DNA of 64,000 bases from Dyadobacter fermentans DSM 18053. GTDB taxonomy: Bacteria > Bacteroidota > Bacteroidia > Cytophagales > Spirosomataceae. Below the pieces are notes generated by a model. That model had not been told where the DNA came from and searched no databases. It saw only the letters and a program-made list of their open reading frames with translations. The stretch lies in contig NC_013037.1 in assembly GCF_000023125.1 (NCBI RefSeq), forward strand, positions 5,682,501 through 5,746,500. The letters run 5' to 3'. Positions 27,446 through 35,756 of this stretch are shown here, piece after piece. The position numbers and the translations under genes are program-made. The number at the start of each line of letters is the position of its first letter. Position 1 is the stretch's first letter.

Positions 27446-29563
27446 TCAGAAGAATTTCGCGCGGCGGTCTTCGATTTTGGCGTTTTCGCGGATGGCTTCG
27501 TTCACCAGGTACGACATGCGGCTTTCCAGCGATTGCGTTACCTGCGTTTTATACTGCGTGAAGTCGGCGATTTTCGGAGCGTCGGTCTTGTTCACCAGTT
27601 CCATGATGAACACGCCGTTTTCGCCGGTGAACACACCTGATTTCTGGCCTGCTTTCAAGCCGAATGCTTTTCCGAGTGCGATAGGATCGAAACCTGCGCT
27701 GGTCAGGAAGCCTGTTGCGAGTGAAATGTCGCTGGCCGATTCCACCAATGCACCTGCACCGTATTTTTTCGCGATGTCTTCGAGTGAGCCGGTAGCGCCT
27801 TTGAGTTTGGCAGAGATCTGCTCGGCCTTGATCTGGTTGCGCACTTTGGTCGTGAGCTCGTCGCGGAAGTCATCCACTTTTACATCTTTCGCGTCCGATT
27901 TGCCTGTCAGCACCGCCACTACATATTGTTCTTCGGTTTCGAACACGGGAGAAACGGTTGAAGGCTTGGTATCTTCCTTGAAGGCCCATCTCACGATTTC
28001 ACGTGCATTCTGGATGGCGTTGATATTCGTGGCCGATTCCGGAATGCGGTTCGCATTAGCCAGTACCAGCGCTTTGTTTTTCTTTACAGCCTCTTCGAAT
28101 TGCTCACGGCTTTTCACGGTGTTGGCAAATTCATCGGCTCTTCTGTAAGCTTCGTCACGGGTTGCCTGGCTTGGAGCGATCGTTTTACCGATGGTAGCGA
28201 TGCGGTACAGGGTGTTCGATTTCGGAGCGGTTACTTTAATAATGTGGAAACCAAACTGGCTTTCTACCAAACGCGGGATCAGGCCGGGAGCAGAAGCGGA
28301 GAAAACTGCTTCTTCGAATGGCTTCACCATCGCGCCGTTGTTCTGGAAGTAACCCAGGTCACCGCCACGCTGTGCCGAACCGGGGTCCGCGCTGGAAGTA
28401 GCAGCCAATGCTTCGAAGTTAGCACCTGCTTTGATTTGCGCCAGGATGCCTTCCGCTTTGACGCGAGCCGCCGTTTTCGCCGAGTCCGACTGGTTTTCAG
28501 CGCGGATCAGGATGTGGCTTGCTTTGGCAGAAGAAACGCTATCGCTGCGTGTGCCGCCGTATTTGTAGATATAATAGGTATTGCCTTCACGGTATGGTCC
28601 GTAAACACCGCCCGGAACGAATGTCTTCACGGCTTCTTTCAACTGGTCGCTCATGGTAGCGTACGACTGGTTGATCGGCGTCGGGATGTCGGTGTTCATG
28701 GCCGCAAATGCAGAGTCGCTCTGAGCGGTAGCAAGGCCGCGTGCGAGTTCTTTGATCTCGTTATACAGCGCCGCGCTGTCGTCTTTCGCAGGCTGAACAG
28801 GGAACGTCACGTATTCGATCGAGCGGGTGTCGGTTCCTTTGTATTCTTTTTTATGCGCGCTCAGGTATTCTTCGAGCTGCGCGTCGGTTACTTTAATGGT
28901 AGTATCTACAACCGAGAAATAAGGTACGTAGAGGTAACGCAGGTTGGCTTTGGTGTTTTGCGCTACGTATTCTTTTTCAGCCTGTGCTTTTGGCGTGTAG
29001 GTCGAGAGGCGAAGCATGTTTTCATATTTCGCACGGGTACGCTCTTCCCGAAGGCTTTTTTCGAAGTTCTCCCAGGATTTTTGCTGTTCCAATGGAAGGG
29101 TTTTCAGGTTTTTCAGGTAGTTAACCACCGCATTCTTGTCGAAGCGGCCAGTGGTAGGGTCTGAAAATGCTTGCAGAATCGAAGGGCTGATGTGGTTACC
29201 CTGTACCATGTCGTACAGTTCCTCGTCGGTTACTTCAAGGCCCAGTTTGTCGTATTGCTTTTTGTAGGCAATGTCCACCACGAACTGGTTCCAGGCCTGG
29301 TCTCTCAAAGAAGCCAGCTCGCCTTCGTTCAGGCTGCGGCCCGACTGCGCCTCGTAGTTTTGACGGAAACCGTCCACCCGGCTTTGAAAATCTTTGATAT
29401 TAATTTCTTTCCCGGCAATCTCTCCCACAATCTGGTTGTCATTGCCGCCCAGAAGGGAATTAGGGCCCAGCAAATCGCCTCCAACCATAAAAAGAATTAA
29501 ACTGATAGCGATAACCGTGACGGCTACCCCGGATTTTTCTCTGATTTTGTTAATTAAAGCCAT
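27446..29563 (-). CDS. PpiD/SurA-like periplasmic peptidyl-prolyl isomerase
   Basis: This 705-residue membrane-anchored foldase helps outer-membrane and secreted proteins fold. An N-terminal transmembrane helix (SGVAVTVIAISLILFMVGGD, about 11-30) anchors it. A SurA-N-like chaperone region follows (DFQSRVDGFRQNYEAQSGRS, EGELASLRDQAWNQFV). A parvulin rotamase domain lies near residues 345-455 (SSAKASHILIRAE, GGDLGYFQNNGAMVKPFEEA, ESQFGFHIIKVT). The C-terminal part has further helical segments as in PpiD. Its size is slightly above E. coli PpiD (about 620). It appears monocistronic. Confidence 0.92.
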   Translation of the reverse strand: MALINKIREKSGVAVTVIAISLILFMVGGDLLGPNSLLGGNDNQIVGEIAGKEINIKDFQSRVDGFRQNYEAQSGRSLNEGELASLRDQAWNQFVVDIAYKKQYDKLGLEVTDEELYDMVQGNHISPSILQAFSDPTTGRFDKNAVVNYLKNLKTLPLEQQKSWENFEKSLREERTRAKYENMLRLSTYTPKAQAEKEYVAQNTKANLRYLYVPYFSVVDTTIKVTDAQLEEYLSAHKKEYKGTDTRSIEYVTFPVQPAKDDSAALYNEIKELARGLATAQSDSAFAAMNTDIPTPINQSYATMSDQLKEAVKTFVPGGVYGPYREGNTYYIYKYGGTRSDSVSSAKASHILIRAENQSDSAKTAARVKAEGILAQIKAGANFEALAATSSADPGSAQRGGDLGYFQNNGAMVKPFEEAVFSASAPGLIPRLVESQFGFHIIKVTAPKSNTLYRIATIGKTIAPSQATRDEAYRRADEFANTVKSREQFEEAVKKNKALVLANANRIPESATNINAIQNAREIVRWAFKEDTKPSTVSPVFETEEQYVVAVLTGKSDAKDVKVDDFRDELTTKVRNQIKAEQISAKLKGATGSLEDIAKKYGAGALVESASDISLATGFLTSAGFDPIALGKAFGLKAGQKSGVFTGENGVFIMELVNKTDAPKIADFTQYKTQVTQSLESRMSYLVNEAIRENAKIEDRRAKFF

Positions 29564-29701
29564 TTTCTCGATTCAAATTAGTGCGCAAAATAAAAAGTTT
29601 TCTTCGTGGAATGCAAGACCTTACATTCCTATTTACAATTATTGGTAGCATCCGGACGTTGCGCGGCGCGCCGGAGCGATCAAGAGGATGGTTTTGAGGC
29701 T

Positions 29702-30184
29702 TTAATACATGTGTTTCAGGTTGAAAGCGTAGAGAATCGCCATGAATACGCTGAAAAATATGCCGGCCATGGCGGTGATAGCGCCCATCCAGCCACCGAT
29801 CATCAATAAAGGTGCCAGAAATGCGACCGCCATGCCGCCCAGGTAGAGGTAATAACCCCGCTTTTGCAGGTTCCACATCAGATAGGCCGCGTACAGCGAA
29901 AGCGATTCGAAAATGAGCATGATAATGGCGCCGGTTTTGATGTTCTCGGCGGTGGTTTGCTCGATCATGGCTTCAAACATCTTGTCCATCGAGTTATCCT
30001 TTGCCGCGGCGGCCTGGTTTTCCAGGTTTTCGCGCACTGCTTCGAAGGTCTCCCGCGTTTTGTCGGCGGTGATGCCTGGGTTCCATAGCCGTTCGGATTG
30101 CGTCCAAAGGCCGGAAACGGCGCTCATAAATGTAAGAAAACACAAAATAGTAAGGAACGTGGGGCGATTCACAGGTGCACTCAT
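29702..30184 (-). CDS. Small multi-pass membrane protein, unknown function
   Basis: This 160-residue protein has an N-terminal hydrophobic helix (FLTILCFLTFMSAVSGLW), an amphipathic polar middle (about 40-85, rich in Glu, Lys and Ala), and three further hydrophobic segments (TGAIIMLIFESLSLYAAYLM, LYLGGMAVAFLAPLLMIGGW, GAITAMAGIFFSVFMAILYA). I do not recognise the family beyond a general four-helix membrane-protein layout. It diverges from the SCP2 gene, with 154 bp between their starts. Confidence 0.75.
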   Translation of the reverse strand: MSAPVNRPTFLTILCFLTFMSAVSGLWTQSERLWNPGITADKTRETFEAVRENLENQAAAAKDNSMDKMFEAMIEQTTAENIKTGAIIMLIFESLSLYAAYLMWNLQKRGYYLYLGGMAVAFLAPLLMIGGWMGAITAMAGIFFSVFMAILYAFNLKHMY

Positions 30185-30260
30185 TCAGTTGAATATGACT
30201 CAGCAGGTTTTCTGATGAAGAATGTAAAATTTGTCGTTTTCGGTGAAAACACCAAAGGCA

Positions 30261-30291
30261 TTTGAATATTCTTCCGGTGCGCCTACATTTG
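30261..30291 (+). promoter_or_regulatory. Consensus Bacteroidota promoter for the SCP2 gene
   Basis: TTTG (30261-30264), 19 bp, then TACATTTG (30284-30291) matches the Bacteroidota primary-sigma consensus TTTG-N19-TAnnTTTG. Transcription would start near 30298, about 40 nt before the ATG at 30339. A direct repeat ATTTGTCGTTTT (30229-30240 and 30287-30298) overlaps the -7 box. Confidence 0.75.
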
Positions 30292-30338
30292 TCGTTTTTT
30301 AATCCAATAAAACTCAAACTTTCTAACAAACGGTACTT

Positions 30339-30641
30339 ATGAGCCTTCAAATTCTGACTGATCGCATTGCAAATATTCTGGGAACGGACAGCGGACTCGA
30401 TGCCACAGCCAAGTTTGTAACCGACGAGGGCGTGTTGTTCGTGGACGGCAAATCGGTACCCAACAGCGTTTCCAACACCGATGCCGAAGCCGATTGCATC
30501 TTTGAAGTATCGGTAAAAAATGCATTGAAACTCATTGACGGCGACCTGAATGCCATGATGGCCCTCATGACCGGCAAGTTGAAAATAGACGGCGATATGG
30601 GCGTAGCGATGAAGATCGCAGAAACGTTCGGACGGCGATAG
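30339..30641 (+). CDS. SCP2 sterol-carrier-like lipid-binding protein
   Basis: This is a compact 100-residue cytoplasmic protein with the single SCP2 fold, which binds hydrophobic ligands such as fatty acyl groups in a tunnel. Family hallmarks are VLFVDGKSVPNSVSN, DCIFEVSVKNALKLIDGDLN and MALMTGKLKIDGDMGVAMK. No catalytic partner is fused to it. It has its own near-perfect promoter and is followed 63 bp later by the Gfo/Idh/MocA gene, without an obvious functional link. Confidence 0.9.
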   Translation: MSLQILTDRIANILGTDSGLDATAKFVTDEGVLFVDGKSVPNSVSNTDAEADCIFEVSVKNALKLIDGDLNAMMALMTGKLKIDGDMGVAMKIAETFGRR

Positions 30642-30704
30642 TAGGCTTTCCCGCCGGGTGCCTTTTTTCGTTACCAGCAGTTTTCAACAAACGATCACAC
30701 CAGC

Positions 30705-32156
30705 ATGGATAATCACGAAAAGGCATCCGGAATTACTACAAAAAGAAGGGATTTTATCAAAGCAGGTGCATTGGCAGCCGGCAGCTTCATGATCGTCCCG
30801 CGCCACGTGCTGGGGCGGGGTTTCACCGCTCCGAGCGACAAGCTCAATATCGCCGCGGTGGGGTGCGGCGGCAAGGCGGATTTCAATATCAAACAAGCCT
30901 ATAATAATGGTACGGAAAACATCGTGGCGCTCTGCGATGTTGACGACCGGCAATCCGAAAAATACCGGAAACAATTCCCCAAAGCCCCTTACTACAAAGA
31001 TTTCCGGAGGATGTTCGAAAAGGAGGCGAAGACGTTTGATGCCGTCATTGTCACCACGCCCGACCATATGCATTACCCGGTGGCCATCGCCGCCATGGAG
31101 CTCGGGAAGCATGTGTATGTGGAAAAACCTTTGACGAAAGATATCTGGGAGGCTCGCATGCTCACCGAAGCCGCCAAAAAATACAAGGTGGTAACCCAAA
31201 TGGGCAACCAGGGGAGCAGCAGCAACGGCACGCGCAACACGGAAGCGCTCGTACAATCGGGCGCGATCGGCGATGTGCATACCATTGAAGTCTGGACCGA
31301 CCGGCCCGTATGGCCGCAGGGCGTGCAGTCGCCGAAGGATAAAGGTGAGTCGCAGCCCGTACCTGCGGGCGTGGACTGGGACCTATGGCTCGGCACCGCC
31401 CCGAAACGCGACTACCACGAAGCCTACATGCCGTTCCGGTGGCGCGGTTACTGGGATTTTGGCACGGGCGCATTGGGCGATATGGGCTGTCACTTCCTCG
31501 ACGTGCCCTTTCGTGCATTGAAACTCGGCTATCCCACATCCGTAGAATGCAGCGTAGGCTCCGTGTACGCCGATTTCTTTCAGCAGGCATTCTTCGACGA
31601 CGTTGCGCCGCCTTCCGCCAATATCCATTTAAAATTCCCTTCCAAAACCGCCGGCAAGGAGATCAATCTCAACTGGTACGACGGCGGCATGCGCCCGCAG
31701 CTGCCCGACGGCTGCGATTACAAAACCGTTTTCGGAAGCGTCGATGGCGGGATATTATTTATAGGTACAAAAGGCATTATCAGTGCGGAAATGTTCGGGG
31801 AAAACCCGCGGCTGTGGCCCGAGAAGAAATTCGAGAACGTGCGCATTGCCACCAAGCCAAGGGCATTGGTGCAGGGCGGTTGGGAAGGGCATCAGCAGCA
31901 GTTTGTGCAGGCTTGCAAAAAAGGCTTCGGAGCGTACACGAGTTCGTCATTCGACCAGTCGGGGCCTTTGACGGAGATTGTGCTCATGGGTAATCTGGCG
32001 GTGCGTTCGTACCTGCACCGTGAGGCCAAACCTGATGGGAAGGGTTTCAATTTCCCGGGTCGCCAGCGGTTGATGTGGGATGGTACCAATATGAAGATCA
32101 CCAATTTCGACGTGGCGAACCGGTTTGTGAAAAGGGAGTATCGGACGGGGTGGTGA
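30705..32156 (+). CDS. Tat-exported Gfo/Idh/MocA-family oxidoreductase
   Basis: This 483-residue NAD(P)-dependent sugar oxidoreductase-like protein carries a Tat signal (TTKRRDFIKAGALAAGSFMI). The Rossmann motif is NIAAVGCGGKADFNI near residue 47, and the family catalytic-region motif is VYVEKPLTKDIWEA. The C-terminal alpha/beta domain includes FRWRGYWDFGTGALGDMGCH, typical of the periplasmic Bacteroidota branch. Exported members carry their nucleotide through Tat and usually act on sugars or glycosides; the substrate here is unknown. It is not next to a SusCD pair. Confidence 0.92.
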   Translation: MDNHEKASGITTKRRDFIKAGALAAGSFMIVPRHVLGRGFTAPSDKLNIAAVGCGGKADFNIKQAYNNGTENIVALCDVDDRQSEKYRKQFPKAPYYKDFRRMFEKEAKTFDAVIVTTPDHMHYPVAIAAMELGKHVYVEKPLTKDIWEARMLTEAAKKYKVVTQMGNQGSSSNGTRNTEALVQSGAIGDVHTIEVWTDRPVWPQGVQSPKDKGESQPVPAGVDWDLWLGTAPKRDYHEAYMPFRWRGYWDFGTGALGDMGCHFLDVPFRALKLGYPTSVECSVGSVYADFFQQAFFDDVAPPSANIHLKFPSKTAGKEINLNWYDGGMRPQLPDGCDYKTVFGSVDGGILFIGTKGIISAEMFGENPRLWPEKKFENVRIATKPRALVQGGWEGHQQQFVQACKKGFGAYTSSSFDQSGPLTEIVLMGNLAVRSYLHREAKPDGKGFNFPGRQRLMWDGTNMKITNFDVANRFVKREYRTGW

Positions 32157-32177
32157 CAAACCCTGCATTGTTGTTGC

Positions 32178-32327
32178 ATGCCTACGGCATTCGCGATCAG
32201 CGGTTATTTATTTTCCTACCAACGTTACGTCGCTAACGCGACTGGGCACCTCACAGCGAAGTGCCGCTAGGCACGTAATATTGGTAGAACGGTAATGTTA
32301 ACCCACAAACTTAAATCCCGTAGGGAT
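32178..32327. repeat. Cluster of three intergenic hairpins
   Basis: Three stem-loops sit in tandem between the convergent oxidoreductase and pdxJ genes: ATGCC/GGCAT (32178-32190, loop TAC); a 28-bp imperfect inverted repeat (32216-32243 with 32260-32287) whose arms share CTACCAA, TTACGT and GCTA blocks; and ATCCC/GGGAT (32315-32327, loop GTA). The small loops share a C-TAC/GTA-G core. They look like REP-type dispersed elements common in Bacteroidota intergenic DNA, and may also end the two converging transcripts. Confidence 0.65.
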
Positions 32328-32345
32328 GTAACATCAATACGAATT

Positions 32346-33065
32346 TTACAACTCCAACTCCCGCAAATACATCTGGATCGTATTTTCCAATCCTATATAT
32401 AATGCATCGCAGATCAATGCGTGGCCAATGGATACTTCATCCATCCAGGGAATGCTTTGTTTCAAAAAATGCAGGTTGTCCAGGCTCAAATCGTGCCCTG
32501 CATTTAATCCCAAACCTACTTCGCGCGCTTTTTCAGCGGCTTTGACAAACGGCAGCACGGCTTTCTGACGGTTTTCGAAATAACCTGCCGCAAATGGCTC
32601 CGTGTAAAGTTCCACGCGGTCTGCGCCGCAGATTTTCGCGCCTTCCACCATGTCTTCATCCGGGTCCACAAACACCGACACGCGGATACCGGCGGATTTG
32701 AATGTTCCTACGAGGTCGGTGAGGACGGAGCGGTGGGTGATCGTGTCCCAGCCTGCATTGGATGTAATGGCGCCGAGCGCGTCGGGTACGAGCGTTACCT
32801 GGTCGGGTTTGTTGGCTAAAACCAGTTCTACGAATTTCTTTTCGGAAGGGTTGCCTTCGATATTGAACTCCGTCGTGACAAGTTCGCGGAGATCGTACAC
32901 ATCCTGATACCGAATGTGGCGCTCATCCGGCCGCGGATGCACGGTAATGCCCTGTGCCCCGAACCGCTCGCAGTCCAGCGCTACTTTCAATACATTAGGA
33001 TTGTCACCGCCACGGGAATTGCGAAGGGTGGCGATCTTGTTGATGTTGACGCTTAGACGGGTCAT
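32346..33065 (-). CDS. pdxJ: Pyridoxine 5'-phosphate synthase
   Basis: This 239-residue enzyme catalyses the ring-closing step of DXP-dependent vitamin B6 synthesis. It is a TIM barrel starting [20 protein letters not shown]. Family motifs are [81 protein letters not shown] and [15 protein letters not shown], which contain the catalytic Glu and His residues. Bacteroidota PdxJ usually is about this length. The start lies against the repeat-rich intergenic region described below. Confidence 0.96.
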   Translation of the reverse strand: MTRLSVNINKIATLRNSRGGDNPNVLKVALDCERFGAQGITVHPRPDERHIRYQDVYDLRELVTTEFNIEGNPSEKKFVELVLANKPDQVTLVPDALGAITSNAGWDTITHRSVLTDLVGTFKSAGIRVSVFVDPDEDMVEGAKICGADRVELYTEPFAAGYFENRQKAVLPFVKAAEKAREVGLGLNAGHDLSLDNLHFLKQSIPWMDEVSIGHALICDALYIGLENTIQMYLRELEL

Positions 33066-33248
33066 ATTTGGAATGATTGAATGAGTGAATGATTGAATGG
33101 GACTTTGCTAATGAGTGAATGTGTGAATGAGTGAATGTGCCGCCGTGGAACGGGGAATGAGTGAATGTGCCACCGTAGAACGGGGAATGTGCGAATGATT
33201 GAATGATTGAATGATTGAATGATTGAATGATTGAATGATTGAATGACC
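33066..33248. repeat. Left arm of a repeat-rich inverted structure, with 8-mer tandem repeats
   Basis: This stretch is built almost entirely from GAATGATT/GAATGAGT-like 8-mers. It contains one arm (33125-33167) of a perfect 43-bp inverted repeat whose other arm is 33411-33453. A degenerate second copy of the arm follows (33157-33195). Six perfect GAATGATT units run from 33193 to 33240. The region lies directly upstream of pdxJ. Confidence 0.9.
33193..33240. repeat. Simple sequence repeat, six copies of GAATGATT
   Basis: Six uninterrupted 8-bp units are followed by a partial unit GAATGACC. Such tracts can change copy number by slipped-strand mispairing. It lies 128-175 bp upstream of pdxJ, so length changes would alter upstream spacing, not a reading frame. 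Confidence 0.9.
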
Positions 33249-33410
33249 GAATAGATCGTTTATAAAACCGAGTTTTCAAGTGAATCACTAACTTTGCCGG
33301 TCTGTTACAAATTTAGCATTCGAGTGTAGAAAAACACTTTTAGTGCCAATTTTTAACCTAAATCAATAAAACAAACAACAAATGACCGAATGACAATACC
33401 TGACTTTCAA
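33249..33410 (+). promoter_or_regulatory. Unique spacer between inverted arms, with yqeY promoter-like box
   Basis: This segment separates the two repeat arms. TAACTTTG (33289-33296) matches TAnnTTTG and is followed by GCC, a typical Bacteroidota -7 context; no convincing -33 box was found. If used, the yqeY-like mRNA would have a leader of about 230 nt that contains the right repeat arm. No gene is seen here. Confidence 0.4.
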
Positions 33411-33524
33411 CATTCACTCATTCCCCGTTCCACGGCGGCACATTCACTCATTCGCTCATTCGCTCATCGCACCGGCGACCCGGTCAAAATTCTGACATTC
33501 AATCATTCAACCATTCAATCATTA
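33411..33524. repeat. Right arm of the 43-bp inverted repeat
   Basis: 33411-33453 is the exact reverse complement of 33125-33167. It is followed by more 8-mer-like units (ATTCAATC, ATTCAACC) to about 33524, mirroring the left side in reduced form. It ends 8 bp before the yqeY-like start codon. Confidence 0.9.
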
Positions 33525-33531
33525 TAGTCCC

Positions 33532-33981
33532 ATGTCACTAAAAACCCAAGTAGAATCCGGTATCAAAGACGCGATGCGTGCGAAGGATCAGGATACATTG
33601 CGTGCGTTGCGCGCTATTAAGTCGTTGATTTTGTTGGAAGAGACCAAAGGCGGTGCCAGCGGTGAGCTTTCGGCGGACGATGAGCTGAAACTTTTAACCA
33701 AAGCCGCGAAGCAACGCCGCGAGTCTGCGGACATTTACAAAACACAAGGCCGTGCCGACCTGCTGGAAAAAGAAGAAGCGGAACTCGCCGTGATCGAGCA
33801 ATTCCTGCCCAAGCAGCTGACCGAGGACGAAGTGAAAGCCAAATTGCAGGAAATCATCGCCCGCGTGGGCGCGTCGGGGCCTTCTGATATGGGCAAAGTA
33901 ATGGGCGTTGCCACGAAAGAACTGGCCGGACAGGCTGAGGGACGTGTCGTTTCAACCTTGGTGAAGGCATTGCTCGCATGA
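33532..33981 (+). CDS. GatB/YqeY domain protein
   Basis: This 149-residue cytoplasmic protein is a stand-alone YqeY domain, related to the C-terminal tRNA-binding tail of GatB. Recognisable segments are IKDAMRAKDQDTLRALRAIK, TKAAKQRRESADIYKTQGRA, EQFLPKQLTEDEV and GPSDMGKVMGVATKELAGQA. The full family length is present. Its stop overlaps the cvpA-like start by 4 bp (ATGA), so translation is coupled. Its precise cellular role is not established. Confidence 0.93.
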   Translation: MSLKTQVESGIKDAMRAKDQDTLRALRAIKSLILLEETKGGASGELSADDELKLLTKAAKQRRESADIYKTQGRADLLEKEEAELAVIEQFLPKQLTEDEVKAKLQEIIARVGASGPSDMGKVMGVATKELAGQAEGRVVSTLVKALLA

Positions 33982-34511
33982 AATTACTGGATGTTCTCAT
34001 CCTTCTTCCCCTGCTATGGGGCGCATTACATGGCTACCGCAAAGGCCTGCTGATCGAGATTATCGGGATTCTGGGTATGGTGGTAGCCATGGTTTTGGGT
34101 TTCAAATTCCTGGGCCTGGGGATGGAGATTCTCACGCCGTATTTCAGTGAGGGCGTCGCGCGGAGAATCCTCCCTTATGTGGGTTTTTCGGTGATTTTCT
34201 TTCCCACCATTTTTTTGTTGAACCAATTCGGTTACACTATCCGGCGGTCGCTGCGGTACTCGATACTCGGTACATTCGACAGTTTCGCCGGCGCGATGGT
34301 GGGCGTTTTTACTTGGGTTTTCGGCATCAGCGTGTTCTTCTGGCTCGTGGATGCGATTGGCGTGAAAATCCCCGCGCACCGCACGGACGATACTTATCTG
34401 TACCCGCTCGTGGTACCCGTTGCGCCCACGGTAATCACCAAAGGATTGTCACTCATGCCCAAAGGCACCGACATTATCCGCGACTGGAAACGCGATTACC
34501 TCGAAGATTGA
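33978..34511 (+). CDS. CvpA-family membrane protein
   Basis: This 177-residue protein has four hydrophobic helices (LDVLILLPLLWGALHGYRKG, LLIEIIGILGMVVAMVLGFK, LPYVGFSVIFFPTIFLLNQF, GAMVGVFTWVFGISVFFWLV). The first contains the GxxxGYRKG-like turn of the CvpA/colicin V production family. E. coli CvpA is about 160 residues. Members are linked to purine metabolism, colicin V production and envelope stress. Here the gene overlaps the yqeY-like gene, a pairing with unknown functional meaning. Confidence 0.88.
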   Translation: MKLLDVLILLPLLWGALHGYRKGLLIEIIGILGMVVAMVLGFKFLGLGMEILTPYFSEGVARRILPYVGFSVIFFPTIFLLNQFGYTIRRSLRYSILGTFDSFAGAMVGVFTWVFGISVFFWLVDAIGVKIPAHRTDDTYLYPLVVPVAPTVITKGLSLMPKGTDIIRDWKRDYLED

Positions 34512-34557
34512 ACTTTCGATTTTCCTCTTGGGTTAAGCATTCGTTATTGACTTTCAG

Positions 34558-34565
34558 TACCTTTG
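34558..34565 (+). promoter_or_regulatory. Promoter -7 box upstream of rlmN
   Basis: TACCTTTG followed by CAG matches TAnnTTTG and lies 51 bp before the rlmN ATG. A -33 box at standard spacing is not evident. Confidence 0.5.
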
Positions 34566-34616
34566 CAGAAAATTTACAGTTGAATGCCCTGTGTGTTTGA
34601 CAGATTATAGCAGAAA

Positions 34617-35669
34617 ATGACCACGATACAGCAAAAGCAGGACATCCGTAAACTGAATGTCGACCAGATCAAAACCTGGATGACCGAACACGGAGAGAAG
34701 GCTTTCAGGGCAAAACAGATATATGAATGGATCTGGAAAAAATCCGCCCATTCATTCGACGAAATGACCAACCTCTCGCTCGCTACGCGGGAGCTGATGA
34801 ACGAGCATTTCGTGATTCACTCACTCGACGTAGCCAAAAAACAGCACAGCAACGACGGCACGGTCAAATCCGCATTCAAACTATTTGACGGAAACCTCGT
34901 GGAAGGCGTGCTCATTCCCGCCGCCGACCGCATGACCGCCTGCGTGAGCAGCCAGGTAGGATGCTCGCTCACGTGCAAATTCTGCGCGACAGGCTACATG
35001 GACCGCAAGCGCAACCTCGAAGCCGGAGAGATTTACGACCAGGTGGTTGCCATTGCGCGGCAGGCGGAGGCGACATTCAATGCACCATTGACCAACATTG
35101 TATATATGGGAATGGGCGAGCCGTTGCTGAATTATGCGAATGTGCTCAAATCCATCGAATACATTACTTCGCCGAAAGGTTTGAACATGTCGCCGAAGCG
35201 GATTACCGTTTCCACGGCGGGCATTGCGAAGATGATCACCAAGCTGGCCGACGACGAAGTGCGGTTCCGGCTTGCATTGTCGCTGCACGCTGCGAACGAT
35301 AAAAAGCGTAACCAGATCATGCCGATCAATGAATCGAACTCGCTTGATAACCTGGCTGACGCATTGAACTATTTTTATAAGAAAACCGGTAACCGCATTA
35401 CGTTCGAGTACATTGTTTTTAACAATTTCAACGATAGTTTGCAGGACGCCAAAGAGCTTTGGGAATTTTGCAAGCGTGTTCCGGCACGGGTGAACATCAT
35501 TGAATATAACCCGATCGCCGAGGCTGATTTTAAAAATACGGAGGCCGACCGCCTCGATAAATTTGCCGCATTCCTGGAAGATAGGGGCGTTTCGGTGCAC
35601 GTGAGGAGGAGCCGGGGCAAGGATATCGACGCTGCTTGCGGGCAGCTTGCTAACAAAGAAACAAACTGA
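34617..35669 (+). CDS. rlmN: Dual-specificity RNA C2-adenine methyltransferase RlmN
   Basis: This 350-residue radical SAM enzyme methylates A2503 of 23S rRNA and A37 of some tRNAs. An N-terminal helical domain (FRAKQIYEWIWKKSAHSFDE) precedes the radical SAM core with the CxxxCxxC cluster in CSLTCKFCATGYM. Other blocks are IVYMGMGEPLLNY, ITVSTAGIAKMI and LALSLHAANDKKRNQIMP. The C-terminal catalytic Cys lies in DIDAACGQL. Length fits the family (E. coli 384, many Bacteroidota about 345-350). Confidence 0.97.
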   Translation: MTTIQQKQDIRKLNVDQIKTWMTEHGEKAFRAKQIYEWIWKKSAHSFDEMTNLSLATRELMNEHFVIHSLDVAKKQHSNDGTVKSAFKLFDGNLVEGVLIPAADRMTACVSSQVGCSLTCKFCATGYMDRKRNLEAGEIYDQVVAIARQAEATFNAPLTNIVYMGMGEPLLNYANVLKSIEYITSPKGLNMSPKRITVSTAGIAKMITKLADDEVRFRLALSLHAANDKKRNQIMPINESNSLDNLADALNYFYKKTGNRITFEYIVFNNFNDSLQDAKELWEFCKRVPARVNIIEYNPIAEADFKNTEADRLDKFAAFLEDRGVSVHVRRSRGKDIDAACGQLANKETN

Positions 35670-35697
35670 GATAACTCCGGCTTAACAATTTCTTAAC

Positions 35698-35726
35698 ATT
35701 GCGTAGGCCGATTATAAGTAGTTTTG
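35698..35726 (+). promoter_or_regulatory. Promoter upstream of the PiT gene
   Basis: ATTG (35698-35701), 17 bp, then TAGTTTTG (35719-35726) fits the Bacteroidota promoter pattern with slightly short spacing. The start codon lies 30 bp downstream. Confidence 0.55.
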
Positions 35727-35756
35727 TGCCAATTAAATCACCTATCATCTGCTTCT

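Noticed and set aside
28100..29164. 354-residue + strand open frame
   Set aside because: It lies opposite the PpiD-like gene and shows low-complexity hydrophobic and Arg-rich composition without domain features.
32157..32345. tRNA or riboswitch in the hairpin-rich gap
   Set aside because: No cloverleaf, anticodon arm or T-loop consensus is visible, and both flanking genes point into the region, so it is downstream of each.
33193..33240. Possible CRISPR array
   Set aside because: The units are 8 bp and directly adjacent, with no spacers and no cas genes nearby.
33004..33288. 94-residue - strand open frame rich in His, Ser, Ile and Phe
   Set aside because: It is the translation of the GAATGATT-type repeats plus the start of pdxJ; the repetitive HSIIQSFN pattern is an artefact.
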